This document shows, one piece after another, positions 5,352 through 5,629 of a stretch of 5,629 nucleotides of DNA. Under the pieces are notes generated by a model. The model made no database searches. It was not told the origin of the DNA and saw nothing but the letters and a program-made list of their open reading frames with translations. The DNA is taken from positions 1 through 5,629 of the forward strand of contig JAFVXP010000063.1 in assembly GCA_017501055.1 (NCBI GenBank). Direction: 5' to 3'. Positions within the stretch are counted from its first letter, which is position 1, and each line of letters starts with the position of its first letter. This stretch comes from Clostridia bacterium (GTDB taxonomy: Bacteria > Bacillota > Clostridia > Oscillospirales > CAG-382). Made by a program: the position numbers and the translations under genes.

Positions 5352-5629
5352 ATGGCAAATAAGATCAGCGCTTCCTATCTCGAGGAAGCACTCAACAAAA
5401 AAATTTCCCGATATTTCGGTATCAGTCAAAACGATGCGGATATCAACCAGATCTATCAAGCAACCGTTTTGACTGTACGTGATATTCTTGCTACCAAGAA
5501 TAAGGAATTCATGGAAAAGACTGCCGAAAAACAGGCAAAAGAAGTATACTATATGTGTATGGAATTCCTTATCGGCCGTTCGCTTAAGATGAATCTCTGC
5601 AATCTCGGTATCGAGAACGATTTCAAAAA
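5352..5629 (+). CDS. glgP: Glycogen/alpha-glucan phosphorylase (GT35), N-terminal part, cut by window edge
   Basis: Seen: an ATG at 5352 preceded by AAGGA (5339-5343) at 8 nt, with 92 codons open to the window end. The N-terminal helical part includes YQATVLTVRDIL (35-46), and the diagnostic segment is YYMCMEFLIGRSLKMNL (66-82), which matches the family pattern YYLSMEFLIGRSL. Known: the enzyme uses pyridoxal phosphate and inorganic phosphate to release glucose-1-phosphate from alpha-1,4-glucan ends. Full length is about 750-850 residues, so the PLP lysine and catalytic domain lie beyond the edge. It sits 22 nt after glgA and is almost certainly co-transcribed. This puts a degradative enzyme with the synthetic ones, as in Bacillus glgBCDAP. 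The alternative name malP cannot be excluded from this fragment. Confidence 0.93.
   Translation, partial: MANKISASYLEEALNKKISRYFGISQNDADINQIYQATVLTVRDILATKNKEFMEKTAEKQAKEVYYMCMEFLIGRSLKMNLCNLGIENDFK

Noticed and set aside
1..5629. CRISPR array, tRNA/rRNA genes, insertion sequences, attachment sites
   Set aside because: No direct-repeat arrays, no tRNA- or rRNA-like segments, no transposase or integrase fragments and no flanking duplications were seen.

Overview
The window looks like chromosomal DNA of a low-to-mid GC Bacillota, most likely an uncultured or gut-type Clostridia. The best evidence is glgD next to glgC in a compact glgC-glgD-glgA-glgP operon, since GlgD is known essentially from Bacillota. 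The pnp and rpsO products are also of ordinary Bacillota type. I cannot name a genus from the sequence alone.

Layout. Positions 1-953 carry a minus-strand translation and RNA-turnover unit. A well-formed extended -10 promoter (960-988) is followed by a structured leader of about 120 nt, rpsO (ribosomal protein S15), a 200-nt spacer with two hairpins, and the first 122 codons of pnp (polynucleotide phosphorylase), which runs off the left edge. Positions 989-1137 are an AT-rich divergent control region with a 9-bp dyad and a second sigma-A-type promoter (1102-1130) facing right. Positions 1162-1341 hold a 59-codon open frame for a small single-pass membrane protein of unknown function. Positions 1452-5629 hold the glycogen operon on the plus strand: glgC, glgD (overlapping glgC by one base), a 13-bp GNRA-capped hairpin, glgA, and the first 92 codons of glgP, which runs off the right edge.

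How the genes work together. GlgC makes ADP-glucose from glucose-1-phosphate and ATP. GlgD is a catalytically degenerate paralogue and presumably GlgC's regulatory partner. GlgA extends alpha-1,4-glucan from ADP-glucose. GlgP releases glucose-1-phosphate again. Branching enzyme (glgB) is not in the visible part of the operon. On the other strand, S15 and PNPase form the classic rpsO-pnp pair.

There is no obvious novel defence, mobile or biosynthetic system here; the protein genes are housekeeping. The material worth a second look is in the RNA. It comprises a possible S15 autoregulatory leader on rpsO, a long hairpin in the pnp leader that pairs better on the pnp transcript than on the opposite strand, a strong hairpin without a U-tract inside the glg operon, and the unrecognised small membrane-protein frame with its own promoter. 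All RNA folds were drawn by hand and not energy-scored.
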